Of a DNA stretch of 64,000 bases, positions 60,986-64,000 are shown piece after piece; position 1 is the first letter of the stretch, and the number at the start of each line of letters is the position of its first letter. The position numbers were made by a program, and so were the translations under genes. The stretch covers positions 109,638 to 173,637 of the forward strand of contig NZ_BKAH01000006.1 of assembly GCF_007992455.1 (NCBI RefSeq), read 5' to 3'. The notes under the pieces were generated by a model. That model made no database searches. It worked only from the letters and a program-made list of their open reading frames with translations, and was not told where the DNA came from. This DNA comes from Microbacterium saccharophilum. GTDB taxonomy: Bacteria; Actinomycetota; Actinomycetes; Actinomycetales; Microbacteriaceae.

Positions 60986-61938
60986 GCGGCTCGGCGACGC
61001 CGGTCTCCGGCACGGCGTACGAGCTCCGGTCGGGCGGCTACGCGGCGACGGTCGCGAGCGTCGGCGCGTCGCTGCGCCGGCTGACGCACGCCGGCCGCGA
61101 CCTCGTCGTGCCGTTCGGCGCCGACGAGGTGCGGCCCGGCTACCGCGGCGCGACGCTCGCGCCGTGGCCGAACCGGGTCGTCGACGGGCGGTACACCTTC
61201 GACGGGACGTCGTACCGGACGGCGCTCACCGAGCCGGAGCGCGGCCACGCCCTGCACGGCCTCGTCGCGTGGCTCGAGTTCGGCGTCGTGGCGCAGGGCG
61301 AGGACGAGGTGACGCTCGCCGCCGACATCGTGCCCCAGACCGGCTACCCCTGGCGGGTGCGCGTCGAGACGACCTACCGGCTTGACGCGGCCGGGCTCAC
61401 GCAGACCGTGCGGGCGACGAACGAGAGCGCGGGCACGGCGCCGTTCGGCACCGGTCCGCACCCGTACCTCGTGGCCGGACCCAGCGGGCTGAACGCCTGG
61501 TCGCTGGAGCTCCCCGCCGCCCAGGTCCTCGACGTCACGCCCGACCGGCTCGCCCCTGTCGCGCTGCACGCCGTGGACGACCTCGACGCGGACCGCTTCG
61601 ACTTCCGTGCCGCGCGGACGCTCGGCGCCGTCGAGATCGACCACGCGTACACGGAGCTCGCCCGGGACGCCGACGGCACCGCCACGGTCCGGCTGACCGA
61701 CCCCGCCGGCGGCGGCGTTCAGATGACGTGGGGCGCGGAGTGCCCCTGGGTGCAGGTGCACACGGCCGACCTGCCCGGTGGCCCCGCGCAGCCGGGGCAC
61801 CGCGGCGGCCTCGCCGTCGAGCCGATGACGTGCGCCCCGGACGCCTTCAACGCCGACCGCTACGACTACGACGCGGGACTGCTCACGATCGCTCCGGGCG
61901 CAACGGCGACGGCATCCTGGCGGATCTCGGTGCTCTGA
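60982..61938 (+). CDS. Aldose 1-epimerase family protein
   Basis: A 318-residue mutarotase-like enzyme interconverting alpha and beta sugar anomers. The substrate-binding [19 protein letters not shown] (about residues 54-72), HALHGLVAW (catalytic histidine), GTGPHPYLV (second histidine) and the final [13 protein letters not shown] with the glutamate are all present. Coupled to araA by a four-base overlap, it should speed delivery of the right arabinose anomer. Confidence 0.92.
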   Translation: MSGSATPVSGTAYELRSGGYAATVASVGASLRRLTHAGRDLVVPFGADEVRPGYRGATLAPWPNRVVDGRYTFDGTSYRTALTEPERGHALHGLVAWLEFGVVAQGEDEVTLAADIVPQTGYPWRVRVETTYRLDAAGLTQTVRATNESAGTAPFGTGPHPYLVAGPSGLNAWSLELPAAQVLDVTPDRLAPVALHAVDDLDADRFDFRAARTLGAVEIDHAYTELARDADGTATVRLTDPAGGGVQMTWGAECPWVQVHTADLPGGPAQPGHRGGLAVEPMTCAPDAFNADRYDYDAGLLTIAPGATATASWRISVL

Positions 61939-61980
61939 GCCTGCGGCCCGCCGGCGGCGCCCCTGACCCGCACGGCAATC

Positions 61981-62050
61981 TGCAGGATGCGGTGTGACGC
62001 ACGGGGCGGATGAGCGGTCGTCCGCCTCATCCGTCACCGTCGATCCTGCA
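61981..62050. repeat. Dispersed ~70-bp palindromic repeat, copy B
   Basis: Outer arms TGCAGGATGCGGTGTGACG and CGTCACCGTCGATCCTGCA, inner stem GGATGAGCGG / CCGCCTCATCC. Same outer arms, length and layout as copy A at 7461-7529, and both are followed by GTT and a GC-rich run. It lies just after the arabinose operon in a 371-base gap (61939-62309) that otherwise holds only the hairpin at 62084. Confidence 0.8.
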
Positions 62051-62083
62051 GTTTGCAGCGGGCCGTGCCCAGGACCGTGCCGA

Positions 62084-62137
62084 TGACCACGGGGAGAGGG
62101 GCGGCAGGCCGCTGCCGTCACTCGATCCCCGTGGTCA
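62084..62137. other. Long nested hairpin in intergenic region
   Basis: TGACCACGGGGA (62084-62095) and TCCCCGTGGTCA (62126-62137) are perfect 12-base arms, and within them GGCAG-GCCG-CTGCC forms a second stem. It lies between the convergent ends of the epimerase and the short-chain dehydrogenase and may be a bidirectional terminator or a repeat unit. No gene is seen between 62138 and 62309. Confidence 0.7.
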
Positions 62138-62309
62138 CCCTCGCGAAAGCGAGCCCGACGGACCACGCCGCGCATCCCCCAGTGCGGAGCGCGGTCTTCG
62201 TCATCGGGTGTTCGGAGCCCTCTCCGCATCGGATGGGGCCGACCGAAGGCTTCACGGTAGGCGGGGTGCAAGCAGCGGGCAGGGGGCTTGCCACGGCCTC
62301 CGGACCCTG

Positions 62310-63161
62310 CTATTCCGCCGCGCCGCCCACCGGGGTCGTCGTGTCGATCGCGTCGCGGAGGGGTCGCCGCATCGCGGCCCAGTATCGCGTCGGCGTGATC
62401 CGCGTCAGCACGTCGACGAGGCGAGCTTCACGCCCGATCATCGTCCGCGCGCGGCGCCTGATCGTGGCGTCGACGATCTTCGCCGCGGCGTCGGCGGGCT
62501 CGGTGTGGTACATCCTCGCCTGCGCCTGTGCGGCCCGATCGGCGACCGCCGGGTCGATCGCCGCGGCATAGCGTCCGCGGAGGATGATCCCGGTCTTCAC
62601 CCCGGCGGGGTACACGGCGCCGACCGTGACGGTCGACCCCTCGAGCTCGTGGCGGAGTGCCTCGGTGAACCCGCGGACGGCGTACTTGCTCATCGCGTAC
62701 GGGATGCGCCCCGCCGGTGCCGCGAGCCCGTAGATCGAGACGAGGTGCGTGATGTGCGCGGCGGGGGCGCGGCGCAGCGCGGGCAGCAGCGCCTGCGTGA
62801 TGTTGACCGTGCCCCAGAGGTTCACGTCCATGAGCCAGCGCATCTCCGCCATCGTGAGCTGGTCGATGCTGCCGAGCATGGACGAGCCGGCGCAGGTGAT
62901 GAGGGTCTGCACGTGCGGGTGGGATGCCGTGATGTCGGCCGCAGCGGCCGTCACGGCCGCGTCGTCCGAGAGGTCCACCACGTGCGTCGTGTGGCCCGTG
63001 CCGGGCAGGGATGCCGACACCGCCGCGAGGCCCGCCGCATCCCGGTCGACGAGCGCGAGCCGCGCCCCGCCGGCCGCGAGCCGGCGGGCGACTTCGGCGC
63101 CCATGCCGGCGGCTGCGCCGGTGACGACGCTCGTCGCGCCGGTGACGTCCAGTCGTGGCAT
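62310..63161 (-). CDS. Short-chain dehydrogenase/reductase
   Basis: A 283-residue classical SDR. The NAD(P) loop is VTGAAAGMGAEVARRL (about residues 13-28), LITCAGSSMLG stands for the NNAG motif, and the catalytic serine, tyrosine and lysine are in HLVSIYGLAAP and YAMSKYAVRGF (about 157-167). The C-terminus resembles lipid- or steroid-type SDRs with a basic segment. Substrate unknown; no coupled genes. Confidence 0.9.
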   Translation of the reverse strand: MPRLDVTGATSVVTGAAAGMGAEVARRLAAGGARLALVDRDAAGLAAVSASLPGTGHTTHVVDLSDDAAVTAAAADITASHPHVQTLITCAGSSMLGSIDQLTMAEMRWLMDVNLWGTVNITQALLPALRRAPAAHITHLVSIYGLAAPAGRIPYAMSKYAVRGFTEALRHELEGSTVTVGAVYPAGVKTGIILRGRYAAAIDPAVADRAAQAQARMYHTEPADAAAKIVDATIRRRARTMIGREARLVDVLTRITPTRYWAAMRRPLRDAIDTTTPVGGAAE

Positions 63162-63244
63162 CCGTACCCCTGTTCTCGATTTGTTCCGTCTCTACCGTCG
63201 ATTCTGGCCGACGCCCTTCCCTAGGATCGAGGGGAGGGGGACCC

Positions 63245-63898
63245 GTGGCCGAGAAGCAGCAGCGCGTGCGCACACGCGACGTCGTCGCTGAGGGGCTGTA
63301 CATCGCGTCCGCGGCGACCCGGCTGAGCTTGAAGAACAGCATCCTCGTGCACATCCTCGCCGAGGGGGAGGACTTCGACTCGGAGCGGTTCCTCCCCGAT
63401 GCGCGCGCCGCGCTGCTCGCGCTCGCCGACGAGGCCGAGGAGGATGCCGCGCGCGCCGAGCGCGACCGCAAGGCGGCCCGCGGGCGGCACACCGACTCCG
63501 ACGGCACGCACGACTATCGCAGCCGCGACATCCGCAACCTCCGCCGCCGCCGCAAGCAGTCGCAGCACGTCGCGCGCGAGCTGCGCGCGCGGGCCGAGGA
63601 CGAAGAGGAGCTCGGCAAGCTCATCGCGGACGCGCGGGAAGCGGCGTGGCACGAGGTCGCCGGCAACATCGACCGGACGCTGCGCATCGAGGCCGCGCGG
63701 CCCGACCTCGAGCCCGACTACGACCGGATGCGCATCGCACGCATGCAGGCGCTGCGCCTCGTCGACCTGCCGAAGCTGCGCGCGCATCGGCGCAGCGTGG
63801 AGAAGCAGTCGGCGCTGCGCGAGAGCGGCGTGGAGCCCGAGGTCATCCACGATGGCGACGCCCCCGCCGGGGGATTCGACCCCGCCGAATTGGAGTAG
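63245..63898 (+). CDS. Conserved charged hypothetical protein
   Basis: A 217-residue soluble, highly charged protein with alternating arginine and glutamate and long predicted helices (DEAEEDAARAERDRKAARGR, RNLRRRRKQSQHVARELRAR); coiled coil is likely at about residues 60-140. No known motif. The GTG at 63245 follows GAGGGGAGGGGG. It lies directly upstream of the tRNA gene on the same strand. I do not recognise its function. Confidence 0.8.
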   Translation: MAEKQQRVRTRDVVAEGLYIASAATRLSLKNSILVHILAEGEDFDSERFLPDARAALLALADEAEEDAARAERDRKAARGRHTDSDGTHDYRSRDIRNLRRRRKQSQHVARELRARAEDEEELGKLIADAREAAWHEVAGNIDRTLRIEAARPDLEPDYDRMRIARMQALRLVDLPKLRAHRRSVEKQSALRESGVEPEVIHDGDAPAGGFDPAELE

Positions 63899-63933
63899 GC
63901 GGCCCTCGATTCGGAGGATCCGCCGGTCTGGGG

Positions 63934-63939
63934 TATTCT
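63934..63939 (+). promoter_or_regulatory. -10 box of the tRNA gene
   Basis: TATTCT lies 31 bases before the first base of the tRNA, with GGG in front of it. A clear -35 is not seen. Confidence 0.5.
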
Positions 63940-63969
63940 GGTCGCTGGCCTTGCGAGAGCAAAGACCAT

Positions 63970-64000
63970 GCGCCCGTAGCTCAATGGATAGAGCATCTGA
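63970..64000 (+). tRNA. tRNA, 5' part, probably tRNA-Arg
   Basis: The last 31 bases begin GCGCCCGTAGCTCAATGGAT and continue with the D-loop and the first bases of the anticodon stem (TCTGA). The acceptor strand GCGCCCG, TA, D-stem GCTC/GAGC layout is standard, and this 5' half is typical of actinobacterial tRNA-Arg(ACG). The anticodon lies beyond the window, so identity is inferred. Confidence 0.8.

Overview
The window is about 70% GC with near-saturated G/C at third codon positions, GTG starts, four-base gene overlaps (ATGA, GTGA, TGATG) and short intergenic gaps. This fits a high-GC actinobacterium, most likely Microbacteriaceae (Microbacterium-like). The small DUF7882-type proteins, the phenylacetate operon layout and the arabinose genes agree with that. 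There is no sign of a plasmid, phage, insertion sequence or CRISPR array. It reads as ordinary chromosome with many catabolic cassettes and several families of palindromic intergenic repeats.

Layout. 1-1.3 kb: PIG-L deacetylase (cut by the window edge) and an acyl-CoA dehydrogenase-like gene. 1.5-4.1 kb: Dps, three paralogous ~108-aa DUF7882-type proteins with a small companion, and a GNAT acetyltransferase. 4.2-7.4 kb: a tightly coupled four-gene operon of a radical SAM protein resembling tetraether/membrane-spanning lipid synthases, a small membrane protein, an Lgt-like membrane protein lacking the usual His-Gly-Gly motif, and a proline-rich membrane protein. 7.6-9.9 kb: small alarmone synthetase, fatty acid desaturase, cold-shock protein. 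10.4-19.9 kb: the phenylacetate operon (paaR divergent from paaF-H-Z-I, then paaA-B-C-D-E and a paaG-like gene) with two copies of one operator. 20-23 kb: DoxX membrane protein behind a DosR-like box, an orphan DosR-like response regulator, flavin reductase and a sulfurtransferase.

23.2-33.4 kb is a probable organosulfur scavenging locus: a flavin monooxygenase, a five-gene oligopeptide-type ABC transporter, an alpha/beta hydrolase, O-acetylhomoserine sulfhydrylase, an SfnG-like monooxygenase and an FMN reductase. 33.4-38.3 kb is the beta-ketoadipate end: pobA truncated by an apparent deletion, an intact IclR (PobR-type) regulator with two matching operators, and a second IclR regulator (PcaR-type) divergent from pcaI-pcaJ-pcaF. 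38.4-40.6 kb holds a polycysteine leader peptide in front of a cysteine synthase/cystathionine beta-synthase and metB. 41.3-45.5 kb is a PadR-regulated ABC exporter. 45.6-47.4 kb has a second sulfurtransferase and a Gfo/Idh/MocA oxidoreductase.

47.8-54.3 kb is an amine-use locus: IclR regulator and amino acid permease, divergent from a second permease and a copper amine oxidase. Arylacetic acids formed from such amines would feed the paa operon. 54.6-61.9 kb has an alcohol dehydrogenase, a sugar-nucleotide-type epimerase and an L-arabinose locus (LacI, ribulokinase-like kinase, araA, aldose epimerase; no araD). The window ends with a short-chain dehydrogenase, an unknown charged protein and the start of a tRNA gene, probably tRNA-Arg.

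The most unusual items are the radical SAM/Lgt-like lipid operon, the pobA deletion scar beside its intact regulator, the leaderless cysteine attenuator, the DosR-box/DoxX/orphan-regulator set, a coding-like in-frame extension upstream of the cold-shock gene, and the palindromic repeat families at 7.5, 21.4, 47.5, 54.4 and 62.0 kb.
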